64,000 nucleotides of DNA from positions 62,001 through 126,000 of the forward strand of contig NZ_JADEWI010000007.1 of assembly GCF_015207705.1 (NCBI RefSeq), read 5' to 3'. Below are positions 24,318-33,756 of this stretch, in pieces. A model generated the notes under the pieces. It searched no databases. It was not told the origin of the DNA and saw nothing but the letters and a program-made list of their open reading frames with translations. The stretch comes from Nostoc sp. LEGE 06077 (lineage in GTDB: Bacteria; Cyanobacteriota; Cyanobacteriia; Cyanobacteriales; Nostocaceae). The position numbers and the translations under genes were made by a program. Position 1 is the stretch's first letter. Each line of letters starts with the position of its first letter.

Positions 24318-24719
24318 TTAGGTCTCTTCACCACAAACCTGAGAAATAAGCATCAAAACCCGATCAATTTCCTGTACAACTTCCTCATTTCTAATCCTCA
24401 ACAAACGCAATCCTCTTGCTAACAAAACCCTGTCGCGTTCTGCGTCATATTCAGCCTGTAATTCATGAATTTTTCCATCCACCTCTATCACTAATCTAGC
24501 GGCGTGACAGTAAAAATCTGCAATAAAACCATCAATAATTTGCTGACGACGAAAGTGTAAACCATTGAGACGATTACCGCAAAGATGTTGCCAAAGAATT
24601 TTTTCTGCTGGTGTCATTTGGCGACGCAATTCTTTCGCAAGCTGCATTTTATTTGGGTTGATTTTCTGTCCGATAACTATATTGGTAATTTGGTGTTTTC
24701 TTGGTGTTGGATTATTCAT
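24318..24719 (-). CDS. DUF559 endonuclease-like protein
   Basis: 133 residues, typical for the family. Family features: LAKELRRQMTPAEKILWQHL, the LNGLHFRRQQIIDGFIADFYC block (catalytic Asp), LVIEVDGKIHE (Glu, Asp), and RNEEV. DUF559 proteins share the very-short-patch-repair (Vsr) nuclease fold; their biological role is not established. The gene is bracketed on both sides by C/G-rich palindromes of one family (24285-24309; 24776-24798 and 24811-24835). Confidence 0.85.
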   Translation of the reverse strand: MNNPTPRKHQITNIVIGQKINPNKMQLAKELRRQMTPAEKILWQHLCGNRLNGLHFRRQQIIDGFIADFYCHAARLVIEVDGKIHELQAEYDAERDRVLLARGLRLLRIRNEEVVQEIDRVLMLISQVCGEET

Positions 24720-24775
24720 GTATGAATTATCGAACCTGGTGTTGATTCATACATTATGGCTGACCTCTCCCCCAA

Positions 24776-24835
24776 CCCCTCTCCGACGCGGAGAGGGGAG
24801 CATGATTTTTCCCCCTTTCCTGGTAGGGAAGGGGG
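24776..24835. repeat. Pair of C/G-rich palindromes right of the DUF559 gene
   Basis: CCCCTCTCC-GACGC-GGAGAGGGG (24776-24798) and CCCCCTTTCC-TGGTA-GGGAAGGGGG (24811-24835). They belong to the same family as 24285-24309. Confidence 0.8.
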
Positions 24836-24969
24836 CTGTGGGTTTAGGTTTATGTGAAATATCACAAGGTGCAACTGTAACTCAAATTTAAGAAATATTT
24901 ATGTATTAAATATAACTTACTATTGACGTATAATTATTTATTGTCAATCTAATTAATACAACATTTATT

Positions 24970-26787
24970 ATGAGTATTACACCGCGCGGGATGAGTGTTA
25001 CAGAAGCTTATCGGCTTTATCGTTCTGGTAGTTTATTAGTGAATAGAAAGTATCAAAGAAAGCTTGTTTGGACAGTTGCAGAAAAAGAAAAATTAATTGG
25101 CAGTATTTTAAAAGGATATCCTATACCATTAATTCTATTAGCAGAACGCCCTCAGATATACGGTAGTGGCAAATATGAAATTATTGATGGAATGCAACGT
25201 CTTAATGCAATCTTTAGTTTTATTGAGAATTCCTTTGGTTTTGATGATAAATATTTCGATATTGATGAATTTTCTTATGCTAAACAATTAGCAATTGATG
25301 GTATTCTTAAAATCGAAAATAACACCATAGATGAAAATAACAAAAAAAATAATGAAAAGCTACAAACTAGTTGGCTCTCAGGTAAAGAATGTGCTGATGT
25401 TTTAGATTATCAACTTGCAGTGACAATATATACTGCAATGGCTGAAGAAGATATCACAGAAGTGTTTGGTCGTATTAATTCTAGCGGTAAACACTTAAGC
25501 AGCCAAGAAAGAAGACAAGCAGGTGTAACAACTGCATTTGCAGAATTAGTAAGAAGCATATCTATGGAGTTACGGGGAGACGTTTCAGATAAAGTATTAC
25601 GTCTTACTGATATGCCAGAAATAAGTATTGACTCACAAAAAAGTAATCAAGGTTATAAGATTAAAGCTGAAGATACAATATGGTGTAAACAAGGAGGACT
25701 AACTGTAAAACAGCTTCGTGAAAGCGAAGATGAACAAATGATAGCTGATATTCTAGCTTCTATTTTACTTAATGAACCTTTACCAGTTAGCACTGAACGT
25801 TTAGATAGTTTATATGATTTCGATAGTAAATATTCCCAAGTTTTAAATAGTGCTTTAGCAACCTATGGCTTTAAAAAATTAACTCAGGATATAATCACAA
25901 CATTTGCAGTGATGCGAGAAACCATAGAAGCCTATAGCTCCGAACCTAAGTGTTTACTGCGTATTGTCAATCCAAATAGTAATAATCCTATTAGAACAGC
26001 ATTTTATACTATATTTATGGCTTTTTTCGAGCTAATTATTCGTAAAGAACTTTCTCCGGTTGATCCCGAAGGTATAATGAATGGTCTGCGAGGACTTCAG
26101 AAAAAGTTAGATTTGAGCAGTCATTACACAACAACTGAAGAACGTAAGAGTAATATTAAGCAAACTATAGGTTTAATTCAAGATTGTTTTGCTAAAAAAG
26201 AACCATCTGCTTTAGGACATGGCGTTGAACTTGTGCTTGATCTTGAAAACTCTTTGCGTCGTTCTCGCATTGAAACTTCAAGGTATGAATGTACGCAAGG
26301 ATTACTTGATTTATCGCTGAAAAGACAACTCAATAAAGATTTAATAGCAAGAATTGTTGAAACTATCTGTGGTATTGCAAATTTAGGTTCAGACACCGAT
26401 GGATATATTCACATTGGTATTACAGACTCAGAAAAAGATGCTCATAAAATAGATAGATTAGACAACATAAAACCGATTGAAGTTAATGGAAGATATGTTG
26501 TAGGGATTGATAGAGAAGCAAAGTTACAAAATCAGACTGTAGAGCAATATGTGAGAGTTTTAACTAATGCAATCCATAATTCTTTGCTAACTGACCCTTT
26601 AAAAACACAAGTATTAACAAAATTCGACACAATATCATATAAGGGTTTTTCTGTAATTAGAATTACTATACCAGTTCAAACTGAAGTTTCATTTCTTGGA
26701 GATAAAGTTTTTTCTAGAAAAGATTCTTCTACTGTAGAAGTACAAGGACGTGAATTACTAGCTATTTCTAAGCTTTTTCAAAAATGA
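24970..26787 (+). CDS. DUF262 (ParB-like) plus AlbA_2/Schlafen-like domain protein, defence candidate
   Basis: 605 residues. The N-terminal DUF262 domain carries NRKYQRKLVW (about 25-34) and IDGMQRLNAIF (about 74-84), the conserved DGQQR-type motif of GmrS/DndB-like proteins that use NTPs. The C-terminal part (about 435-605) fits an AlbA_2 (Schlafen-like) domain: VETICGIANLGSDTDGYIHIGITD, then IRITIPV and VFSRKDSSTVEV. DUF262 proteins are frequent in antiphage systems (GmrSD restriction, BREX/Dnd-associated). AlbA_2 domains bind nucleic acids and some cleave RNA. The combination with no partner gene nearby suggests a single-gene defence or stress protein; that is inference. Confidence 0.75.
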   Translation: MSITPRGMSVTEAYRLYRSGSLLVNRKYQRKLVWTVAEKEKLIGSILKGYPIPLILLAERPQIYGSGKYEIIDGMQRLNAIFSFIENSFGFDDKYFDIDEFSYAKQLAIDGILKIENNTIDENNKKNNEKLQTSWLSGKECADVLDYQLAVTIYTAMAEEDITEVFGRINSSGKHLSSQERRQAGVTTAFAELVRSISMELRGDVSDKVLRLTDMPEISIDSQKSNQGYKIKAEDTIWCKQGGLTVKQLRESEDEQMIADILASILLNEPLPVSTERLDSLYDFDSKYSQVLNSALATYGFKKLTQDIITTFAVMRETIEAYSSEPKCLLRIVNPNSNNPIRTAFYTIFMAFFELIIRKELSPVDPEGIMNGLRGLQKKLDLSSHYTTTEERKSNIKQTIGLIQDCFAKKEPSALGHGVELVLDLENSLRRSRIETSRYECTQGLLDLSLKRQLNKDLIARIVETICGIANLGSDTDGYIHIGITDSEKDAHKIDRLDNIKPIEVNGRYVVGIDREAKLQNQTVEQYVRVLTNAIHNSLLTDPLKTQVLTKFDTISYKGFSVIRITIPVQTEVSFLGDKVFSRKDSSTVEVQGRELLAISKLFQK

Positions 26788-26796
26788 AAAGTTCAA

Positions 26797-26817
26797 AAGG
26801 TGGGTAATACCCACCTT
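26797..26817. terminator. Bidirectional terminator-like palindrome between convergent genes
   Basis: AAGGTGGGTA-A-TACCCACCTT is a perfect 10-bp palindrome about the single central base. It lies between the DUF262 gene (+) and acnB (-), with A-rich and T-containing flanks. Confidence 0.6.
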
Positions 26818-26833
26818 AACATCATTAAATTAC

Positions 26834-29494
26834 TTACCTCGACGCAGACGGCATACCCAAAATCTCCTCAATCTTAGGCATATCTTCCAACGCAATCACC
26901 CGCCCTTCATCCTCAAAACCGGCGATTTGATCAAAGTTCAAATACCGATATAAATTATCAGCAAAAGGATGAATCTTACTCGCCACAATATCAAGATATT
27001 CCTGTACCGTGGGAATCCGTCCTAACAACGCACAAACTGCGGCTAATTCAGCAGAACCTAAATACACTCGCGCACCTTTACCCATACGGTTATTAAAGTT
27101 GCGGGTGGAGGTGGAAAATACTGTGGTTCCGTCAGCAACTCGCGCTTGATTTCCCATACATAAACTACATCCAGGCATTTCAGTTCTTGCACCAGCCGCA
27201 CCAAAAATGCTGTATACACCTTCCTCTTTTAATTGGTGTTCATCCATGCGGGTTGGTGGTGCTATCCACAAGCGAGTTTTGACTTCTCCTGCACCTTCCA
27301 AAACTTTGGCTGTGGCGCGATAATGACCGATATTTGTCATACAAGAACCAAGGAATACTTCTTGTACTGGGTCATTAGCAACTTCTGATAATAGCTTAAC
27401 ATTATCGGGGTCGTTGGGAGCCGCGACAATTGGTTCTTTGATGTCGTTTAAATCAATTTCAATTATGGCTGCATACTCCGCATCTGCATCGCCTTCTAAT
27501 AACACGGGGTTGGCTAACCATTCTTCCATTTTGGCAATACGGCGTAGGAGGGTGCGGGAGTCTTGATAACCCCGTGCAATCATGTTTTTCAGTAGGGCTA
27601 CGTTGGAACGCAGATATTCGGCGACTGTTTCGACACTCAATTTAATGGTGGAACCTGCACAGGAGCGTTCGGCGGTAGCATCGGTAAGTTCAAAGGCTTG
27701 TTCGACTTTCAAATCTGGTAAGCCTTCAATTTCCATGATGCGTCCAGAGAAGATGTTTTTCTTGTTCTCCTTCTCTGCTGTCAGCAAACCTTGTTGAATG
27801 GCGACATAGGGAATGGCGTTAACAATATCTCGCAGGGTAATTCCTGGTTGCAATTCGCCTTTGAATCTGACTAAAACTGATTCTGGCATATCTAATGGCA
27901 TGACACCCAAAGCACCAGCAAAGGCGACTAAACCAGAACCTGCGGGGAAGGAAATACCCAAGGGGAAGCGAGTGTGAGAGTCGCCACCTGTACCAACTGT
28001 GTCCGGTAACAGCATCCGGTTGAGCCAAGAGTGGATGATACCATCACCGGGACGCAAAGCTACACCAGCGCGGGAGGAAAAGAAATCTGGTAGTTCGTGG
28101 TGGGTTTTGATGTCAACGGGCTTGGGATAGGCAGCGGTATGACAGAAAGTTTGCAGGACGAAATCAGCGCTGAAACCTAAACAAGCCAGTTCTTTTAATT
28201 CGTCGCGGGTCATGGGGCCTGTGGTATCTTGGGAACCAACAGTAGTCATGATGGGTTCACAGGATGTCCCTGGACGGACACCTGGTAAACCGCAAGCTTT
28301 ACCCACCATTTTCTGTGCTAGTGTGTAGCCTTTGCCTGTGTCTGCCGGTGGTTGGGGACGGATAAATATGTTGCTGGCTTCTAAACCAAGTGCAAGGCGA
28401 GTTTTGTCGGTGAGGGTACGTCCAATTAGTAAGGGGATGCGTCCACCCGCGCGGACTTCATCGAGGATGGTGTCTGGTTTGAGGGTGAAGGTAGAAATGA
28501 TTTCGCCAGATTCGGTGGTGATTTCGCCTTTGTAGGGATAGATGGTAATCACCATACCTGTTTCTAACTTGGTGACATCGCACTGGATAGGCAAAGCACC
28601 GGCATCCTCAGCAGTGTTGAAAAAGATGGGAGCGATCGCCCCACCTAAAATATAACCCCCAGCGCGTTTGTTGGGAACATAAGGAATATCTTCGCCTGTG
28701 TGCCACAAAACTGAGTTAATTGCCGATTTGCGAGAGGAACCAGTACCAACTACATCGCCAACGTAAGCAACGGGAAACCCTTTTTTCTTCAACTCAGCAA
28801 TGGTTTCCAAGCTTCCTGGTTGCCTTGACTCTAGCATTGCTAAAGCGTGCAAGGGAATATCTGGGCGGGTGGTGGCGTGGGTGGCGGGGGATAAGTCGTC
28901 GGTGTTGGTTTCCCCAGGCACTTTAAAAACTGTGACGTTAATATATTCTGGTAATTGGGGACGAGATGTAAACCACTCGGCTGCTGCCCAGGAATCAACC
29001 ACCCGTTTAGCATAGGGGTTGGTTTTTGCTAGTTCTATAATATCGTGGAAAGCATCATATACCAGCAAGGTTTTGCTGAGGGCGGCGGCGGCGTAGGCGG
29101 CTATGGGTTCTTTGCCTTCCCCACCCATTACCAAGGGTGTTTCGGAAGAATCTGATGTGGATGTGGTAGCAAATTGCAGTAATTCAATTAAAGACTGCAC
29201 ATTGTAGCCGCCGACCATTGTTCCCAATAACTGCACCGCATCTATAGAGGAAATGACGGGACTTTTGACTTCTCTTTTAGCAATGGCGGTGAGAAATCCA
29301 GCTTTAACGTAAGCCGCAGGATCAACACCAGGGGAAACGCGATCGCGCAATAAATGTAATAATGTTTCTTCTTCACCCTTGGGGGGATTTTTCAGCAATT
29401 CACATAACTCTGAAGTTTGCTTTGCATCCAACGGTAAGGGGGGAATTCCTAATGCTGCCCTTTCGGCAACGTGTTGACGGTATGACTCTAGCAT
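26834..29494 (-). CDS. acnB: Aconitate hydratase B (2-methylisocitrate dehydratase)
   Basis: 886 residues, the usual AcnB length. It interconverts citrate and isocitrate with a [4Fe-4S] cluster. The domain order is that of AcnB: N-terminal HEAT-like domain (1-160), swivel domain ([27 protein letters not shown]), then the catalytic domains. Cluster cysteines are visible in [13 protein letters not shown] and [10 protein letters not shown]. In cyanobacteria AcnB supplies 2-oxoglutarate for nitrogen assimilation. The DUF262 gene converges on it. Confidence 0.97.
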   Translation of the reverse strand: MLESYRQHVAERAALGIPPLPLDAKQTSELCELLKNPPKGEEETLLHLLRDRVSPGVDPAAYVKAGFLTAIAKREVKSPVISSIDAVQLLGTMVGGYNVQSLIELLQFATTSTSDSSETPLVMGGEGKEPIAAYAAAALSKTLLVYDAFHDIIELAKTNPYAKRVVDSWAAAEWFTSRPQLPEYINVTVFKVPGETNTDDLSPATHATTRPDIPLHALAMLESRQPGSLETIAELKKKGFPVAYVGDVVGTGSSRKSAINSVLWHTGEDIPYVPNKRAGGYILGGAIAPIFFNTAEDAGALPIQCDVTKLETGMVITIYPYKGEITTESGEIISTFTLKPDTILDEVRAGGRIPLLIGRTLTDKTRLALGLEASNIFIRPQPPADTGKGYTLAQKMVGKACGLPGVRPGTSCEPIMTTVGSQDTTGPMTRDELKELACLGFSADFVLQTFCHTAAYPKPVDIKTHHELPDFFSSRAGVALRPGDGIIHSWLNRMLLPDTVGTGGDSHTRFPLGISFPAGSGLVAFAGALGVMPLDMPESVLVRFKGELQPGITLRDIVNAIPYVAIQQGLLTAEKENKKNIFSGRIMEIEGLPDLKVEQAFELTDATAERSCAGSTIKLSVETVAEYLRSNVALLKNMIARGYQDSRTLLRRIAKMEEWLANPVLLEGDADAEYAAIIEIDLNDIKEPIVAAPNDPDNVKLLSEVANDPVQEVFLGSCMTNIGHYRATAKVLEGAGEVKTRLWIAPPTRMDEHQLKEEGVYSIFGAAGARTEMPGCSLCMGNQARVADGTTVFSTSTRNFNNRMGKGARVYLGSAELAAVCALLGRIPTVQEYLDIVASKIHPFADNLYRYLNFDQIAGFEDEGRVIALEDMPKIEEILGMPSASR

Positions 29495-29785
29495 TTTTGT
29501 ATTCTCTGTTGGGATGTTCTTCCCTTAATTATGAAATATTTTTAGGCAATACTTGGCTATAAAAGTTTACCTTATTTTATAGCTCAAAGCCTTACTGGTA
29601 ATCACTTATCAAGAATTTCGACTTATACTTAAAGTGTAGTTTTGATTACTAATTTAAACTAAAGATGTTTTAATTGCTGCGATCGCTATTATTAATGGGT
29701 TAATTGTTGTTGAGTATAATAACGAGTCTTTATTAATTAATAAATTAAATATAAAAAGCTGGTTATTAATTTATCTACTGATCAC

Positions 29786-29995
29786 TTATCCTGAGTGTTG
29801 GTTTAACCAAGCTTCTACATCAACAACACTAGAAAAATATAGCAATACCTCTCCTAAATTCTCTCAATGTTCAGGCGATAATTTTTTAATTTGCTCAATT
29901 AATGACGTATCAATTTCACCAATAGGACGATTAAGTAGACACAGTATTAAGTCTTGTTTTTGTCTCTTTGATAAAGTAGGGTGGACATTAATCAT
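29786..29995 (-). pseudogene. DUF4351 C-terminal remnant (Rpn/PD-(D/E)XK family)
   Basis: Read on the minus strand, 70 codons contain PIGEIDTSLIEQIKKLSPEH, then a TGA at 29864-29866, then ENLGEVLLYFSSVVDVEAWL. This is the DUF4351 tail found at the end of cyanobacterial Rpn-type nuclease/transposase-like proteins. The internal stop and lack of the nuclease domain make it a remnant. Confidence 0.7.
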
Positions 29996-30006
29996 GCCCA
30001 CCCTAC
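29976..30006. terminator. Hairpin downstream of the DAHP synthase gene
   Basis: GTAGGGTGG and CCACCCTAC pair perfectly across 13 bases, 27 bases past the end of the minus-strand aroF gene. There is only a weak T-run, so termination is probable rather than clear. Confidence 0.5.
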
Positions 30007-30032
30007 AAGAATTGTGCTAACTTTTGAATTCT

Positions 30033-31091
30033 TCAAGCCAAAGCAACTGCTGGTTGCGGCCAGCGCCCCACTGCTTTACCAACTACGGATAATTCTTGCA
30101 TTAAGCGGTCAAAACGCTCTGGTGTTAAGGACTGTGGCCCGTCCGAGAGGGCTTTTTTGGGGTTGGGGTGAACTTCAATCATCAGGGAATCGGTACCAGA
30201 TGCGATCGCCGCCATCGCCATTGCTGGGACAAATTCTGCCCAGCCTACACCATGACTGGGGTCAATCATAATTGGTAGGTGTGTGAGTTTCCGCAATACT
30301 GGCACTACCGATAAATCTAGCGTGTTGCGAGTGTACTGGCGATCAAAGGTGCGAATTCCCCGCTCACATAAAATCACATTCGGGTTTCCCCCTGCCAAAA
30401 TATACTCAGCCGCCATTAACCACTCTTCAATAGTGGATGACATTCCCCGCTTCAATAGAACTGGCTTTGGTTGTGCGCCGACTTTTTTCAGCAGGGAGAA
30501 GTTTTGCATATTTCTCGCCCCTACTTGGATAACATCGGCAATTTCAGCAATTTTATCAAGTTCAGCCGCGTCCATTACTTCTGTAATCACACCCAACCCG
30601 CTAACTTCTCGCGCCTTGGCGAGTAAATCTAAAGCACTCTCACCATGTCCTTGAAAGGCGTAAGGGGAAGTTCGGGGTTTGTATGCACCACCGCGTAAAA
30701 ACTTAGCACCTGCGGCTTTGACACGCTGGGCTGTTTCTACAATCATTTCTTCATTTTCTACAGAGCAAGGGCCAGCCACAACCACTAATGGATGTTGTTC
30801 GCCAAATGTCACTGGGCCATCAGGGGTATTTACTACCACTTCCGAAGCTTCGCCGTGACGGAACTGGCGACTGGCTCGTTTATAAGGTTGCTCTACCCGG
30901 AGTACTTGCTCAATCCACGGGCTAACTTCTTGAATTTGTAAAGGATCTAAATCAGCCGTGTCACCGACTAAACCAATTACAACTTTGTGTTTACCAATAA
31001 TTTTTTCTGGTGTTAGTCCCCAGCTAGTTAGTTCCTCGTCAATGCGGTTGATTTCCGCCTCTGGGGAACCAATCTTCATGACTACGATCAT
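30033..31091 (-). CDS. aroF: 3-deoxy-7-phosphoheptulonate (DAHP) synthase, type I beta
   Basis: 352 residues. It joins phosphoenolpyruvate and erythrose 4-phosphate, the first step of the shikimate pathway. The N-terminal ferredoxin-like regulatory domain (MIVVMKIGSPEAEINRI..., 1-75) marks the type found in Thermotoga and cyanobacteria. Catalytic-barrel motifs include VVAGPCSVE, LRGGAYKPRTSPYAFQG, KRGMSSTIEEW, and IDPSHGVG. Feedback inhibition by aromatic amino acids through the N-terminal domain is known for this type. The symbol aroF follows cyanobacterial usage. Confidence 0.95.
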   Translation of the reverse strand: MIVVMKIGSPEAEINRIDEELTSWGLTPEKIIGKHKVVIGLVGDTADLDPLQIQEVSPWIEQVLRVEQPYKRASRQFRHGEASEVVVNTPDGPVTFGEQHPLVVVAGPCSVENEEMIVETAQRVKAAGAKFLRGGAYKPRTSPYAFQGHGESALDLLAKAREVSGLGVITEVMDAAELDKIAEIADVIQVGARNMQNFSLLKKVGAQPKPVLLKRGMSSTIEEWLMAAEYILAGGNPNVILCERGIRTFDRQYTRNTLDLSVVPVLRKLTHLPIMIDPSHGVGWAEFVPAMAMAAIASGTDSLMIEVHPNPKKALSDGPQSLTPERFDRLMQELSVVGKAVGRWPQPAVALA

Positions 31092-31130
31092 TTTAAATTA
31101 CCTGATTAGTTGAGTGAAATACCAAACGCA

Positions 31131-31254
31131 TAAGTAGGTCGATGGAAATCAAGCTAACTAGTTAGGTCGTCATTAATTTGTCACTTGTCCTTGTGTCAGG
31201 TTGTGAGACATATTTACTTTTCGTAACTAAGTTCCGTTTCCACCGACTTACTTA
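31131..31254. repeat. 124-bp inverted-repeat element (TAAGTAGGTCGATGGAAA ends)
   Basis: TAAGTAGGTCGATGGAAA (31131-31148) and TTTCCACCGACTTACTTA (31237-31254) are reverse complements at 16 of 18 positions. It lies in the leader region of the DAHP synthase gene. Confidence 0.7.
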
Positions 31255-31342
31255 AGCCAGACTAACTATATTTTCGTACTTCTAAAGTATTTAGTGTAAT
31301 TTTTAGTGATGAGAAATTAACATTTATAAGTTAAAAAAATAA

Positions 31343-31486
31343 AGCGCTCAGTCGTGGGGTTACTGAATATTGGGTTTAAATTAGATACTATATTTTTTGA
31401 TTAGCAATGTTGAAGTTATATAACTTTAACTTCAACATTTACTGGCAAATTACCCAATACCGGAGTTATCTAAATACCTGAGCGCT
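31343..31486. mobile_element. 144-bp MITE-like element with nested inverted repeats
   Basis: Ends AGCGCTCAG (31343-31351) and CTGAGCGCT (31478-31486) are perfect. Inside is a perfect 13-bp hairpin, AATGTTGAAGTTA (31406-31418) with TAACTTCAACATT (31427-31439). The further pairs ATTGGGT/ACCCAAT and TTAGATA/TATCTAA cross each other, so not all stems can form together. Confidence 0.55.
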
Positions 31487-31490
31487 AATA

Positions 31491-31958
31491 TCAGACGTTC
31501 TTTTGCCGAGATTCGCGCCAAACCGCTACCATCCGACCCCAATTAATATTAAATTCGCTGAGTCCGATTAAACCTCCTGGTCGTTCTTCATCCCAAGAGG
31601 CTGAAAGAACGCCATAAGTAATGCCTAAAACCCCTAAACCAAATAACCCCATATTTGCCAGCAAGACGGCAATAGGAGCTAATTTGATCTGGGTTTGGGT
31701 AGCCAGTAGATAGCTAACTATTAATGTAGTAATCCCCAAAGCTGTGGGGAGACCACAAAAAAACGCTACCCGCCGAATCATCCGCTGACTCACCACTTGG
31801 GGAATAGCCATCTCCTCTTTGGAAAATGGTTGCTTCCGGCTCGCTGATGTTTCCAAAGTATTGGAGTTGATGGGTTTTTTTTGAACTTTTACAGGTTTTT
31901 GGCGTTTTTTGTTCGGTTCAAAAGGCAAACGACTGCGTTCAGATTCTTCAGCAGACAT
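31491..31958 (-). CDS. PAM68-like photosystem II assembly protein (DUF3464)
   Basis: 155 residues. A charged Lys/Gln-rich N-terminal tail (1-50) is followed by two membrane segments (about 68-88 and 95-118) and an amphipathic end (GGLIGLSEFNINWGRMVAVW). This matches PAM68, a thylakoid factor for early PSII assembly and CP47 insertion. It directly follows rpsO (12 bases apart), a neighbourhood common in cyanobacteria, and is probably co-transcribed with it. Confidence 0.88.
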   Translation of the reverse strand: MSAEESERSRLPFEPNKKRQKPVKVQKKPINSNTLETSASRKQPFSKEEMAIPQVVSQRMIRRVAFFCGLPTALGITTLIVSYLLATQTQIKLAPIAVLLANMGLFGLGVLGITYGVLSASWDEERPGGLIGLSEFNINWGRMVAVWRESRQKNV

Positions 31959-31970
31959 AAGCGGTAGTCC

Positions 31971-32240
31971 CTATCCACGAATACCAAGACGAGCAATCAA
32001 AGCTTGATATTTTTCCCGGTTTTCTTGTTGGAGATAAGCAAGCAGGCGCTTACGATGACCAATTAGCTTTAATAAGCCACGACGGGAAGAATGGTCTTTT
32101 TTATTAGCTTGGAGATGTTCGCTGAGGCGATTAATTCGCTCGGTCAGCATTGCAATTTGCACATCAGCGGAACCGGTATCGGTTTCGTGAACTTGGAAAT
32201 TGGTAATTATTTCTTGTTTGCGCTGTTGCGTCAGAGCCAT
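31971..32240 (-). CDS. rpsO: 30S ribosomal protein S15
   Basis: 89 residues, exact family length. Landmarks are [36 protein letters not shown], and [12 protein letters not shown]15 binds the central domain of 16S rRNA early in assembly. It leads the rpsO-PAM68 unit on the minus strand. Confidence 0.98.
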   Translation of the reverse strand: MALTQQRKQEIITNFQVHETDTGSADVQIAMLTERINRLSEHLQANKKDHSSRRGLLKLIGHRKRLLAYLQQENREKYQALIARLGIRG

Positions 32241-32371
32241 GATCGATTAATTTCTAATTTTTCTAAATATATGCAGCAGTCTCCCATAATATCACAGCCA
32301 TTAAGCTGTATGTCGAATCAAATGGAAGTGATTAATAGTTATAAGTATTTTTGCTAAGTTAGGAGATTTTT

Positions 32372-32971
32372 CTAAGCCGATCGCCTGATGGGTTGTGCTT
32401 GATGTTGCTGTTGCAAGCGATACATATGATTAAATAAATGCCAGCAGTATTCTTCTGGTAAACCACAAGTAACCGCACCCCGCAGGACTACGTTAAAATA
32501 CCAGTCGTTGGGTGCGATTTCTTCAGCTAATTTACTTACTACTATGTATGTACGTACATTTTTATATATAGCATTGTGGCTGTGAATTTCTACTACTTCG
32601 TGTTGATATAGCCCTTGACTAACACCTTCACGTTTATCTAAATATTCACTCAATCGCCAGGGTAATTGATAAAGCACACCTTTGACACTGGCTTTTGGGT
32701 CTTTGACCACATCCAAAACACCACATTTCCGGGTGGGGGAGTAGAGATAAAACCCCAGACGATATCCTTTTAATACTCCAGGGCCGATGACGTAAGGGTG
32801 AGTGTTTTCCCCCAGCGATCGCTTTAAATCTACAGGACACATACACGAGCCATAGGCGAAATAATAGAATGCTGGCTCTTTTTGTAACTCTTGTTGCAGT
32901 TTCAAATCTAACTTTGCAGGATTGTGAGATTGCACCCAATTGTAGCCTGAGTGTCCAATTTGATTACTCAT
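32372..32971 (-). CDS. Gamma-glutamylcyclotransferase-like protein
   Basis: 199 residues. The N-terminal FYYFAYGSCMCPVDL is the YGSN-type substrate loop of the GGCT/AIG2 fold. GYRLGFYLYSP and the later LDKREGV (with the family's Glu) follow. The usual Asn of YGSN is replaced by Cys, seen also in other cyanobacterial members. It may cleave gamma-glutamyl peptides to 5-oxoproline, but the exact substrate is open. Confidence 0.8.
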   Translation of the reverse strand: MSNQIGHSGYNWVQSHNPAKLDLKLQQELQKEPAFYYFAYGSCMCPVDLKRSLGENTHPYVIGPGVLKGYRLGFYLYSPTRKCGVLDVVKDPKASVKGVLYQLPWRLSEYLDKREGVSQGLYQHEVVEIHSHNAIYKNVRTYIVVSKLAEEIAPNDWYFNVVLRGAVTCGLPEEYCWHLFNHMYRLQQQHQAQPIRRSA

Positions 32972-33069
32972 CTATCCCAAGATGTATTAACTACAAATAA
33001 AATTTTATCATCAAAAAATAAAACATACAGCTGTATTCCGATAGATTAACCGTAGTTTGTTGGAATTTT

Positions 33070-33591
33070 TCACAATGATAATAACCAATCTTTGGCGGCT
33101 ACTGGTGAGTGTAAACGAATAAAATTTAGATGAGCATAATTAGATTCGTGGAATAGAGTCTGATATTTTTGGCGATTTTTACCATAAGTTTGAATCGCCC
33201 ATAACAAAATAGAATCCCGGTTCCAAAAAGACTTTTGCCAAGTCTCATAATTACCATTGCAGACTTCCTGTTGTGTGACTACCCGCAACAGGGTTCGCCA
33301 CAATATTCGACGCATCACTACTGGCCAAGAATAGTCTAGCCAGACAACTGTATCTGCCCTAGGCCAAACAATATCGCGTACTATACTGTAATTACCATCT
33401 ACAACCCAGCGATCGCCAGATAAAGATTGAGAAACGCGATCGCGCATCACATCGTTTGCAACTTCTACCCAGTTGGGTTCCCAATGCAAATAGTCTAGTT
33501 CTATGTGGGATATGGTGAGACGTTGGGATATTTGGCGCGCCAAAGTTGTTTTACCTGAGCCAGTAGTTCCGACTACAGAAATCCGTTGCAT
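33070..33591 (-). CDS. P-loop kinase-like protein (adenylate kinase/FlaR-type)
   Basis: 173 residues. It opens with ISVVGTTGSGKTTLA, a Walker A loop. IELDYLHWEPNW and WVVDGNYS, then VVWLDYSWPVVMRRILWRTL, are the landmarks of small ATPases annotated as topology modulation or shikimate-kinase-like proteins. The phosphate acceptor is unknown. A worn IS630 fragment lies just upstream. Confidence 0.85.
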   Translation of the reverse strand: MQRISVVGTTGSGKTTLARQISQRLTISHIELDYLHWEPNWVEVANDVMRDRVSQSLSGDRWVVDGNYSIVRDIVWPRADTVVWLDYSWPVVMRRILWRTLLRVVTQQEVCNGNYETWQKSFWNRDSILLWAIQTYGKNRQKYQTLFHESNYAHLNFIRLHSPVAAKDWLLSL

Positions 33592-33633
33592 GGAGTTGCT
33601 TGAACCTGGAATTATAGAGAATCGTTTTTGTAT

Positions 33634-33673
33634 CCAGTGTTTTTTGACGTAAATCGAGAGAATATGCTTTCAT
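33634..33673 (-). pseudogene. Footprint of an IS630-type transposase N terminus
   Basis: The minus strand reads MKAYSLDLRQKTLDTKT from an ATG at 33673. MKAYSLDLRQK is the near-invariant start of cyanobacterial IS630 transposases. The rest of the gene is absent, so only the 5' end of an old insertion remains. The fragment is short. Confidence 0.5.
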
Positions 33674-33756
33674 TTTTACCCTTGATAATCTGCATATCTT
33701 TAATTTACTTGAGTGTATTTTAGGCAAAGAAACGCTATATATATTTTTACTATCGC

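Larger units (their letters stand above)
29495..30032. other. Intergenic with a DUF4351 fossil and a hairpin
   Basis: Between acnB and the DAHP synthase gene. Apart from the pseudogene at 29786-29995 and the GTAGGGTGG/CCACCCTAC hairpin overlapping it, I see AT-rich DNA only. Confidence 0.4.
31092..31490. other. Intergenic with two palindromic elements
   Basis: About 400 bases upstream of the DAHP synthase gene. They hold an inverted-repeat element at 31131-31254 and another at 31343-31486, both listed separately. Confidence 0.5.
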
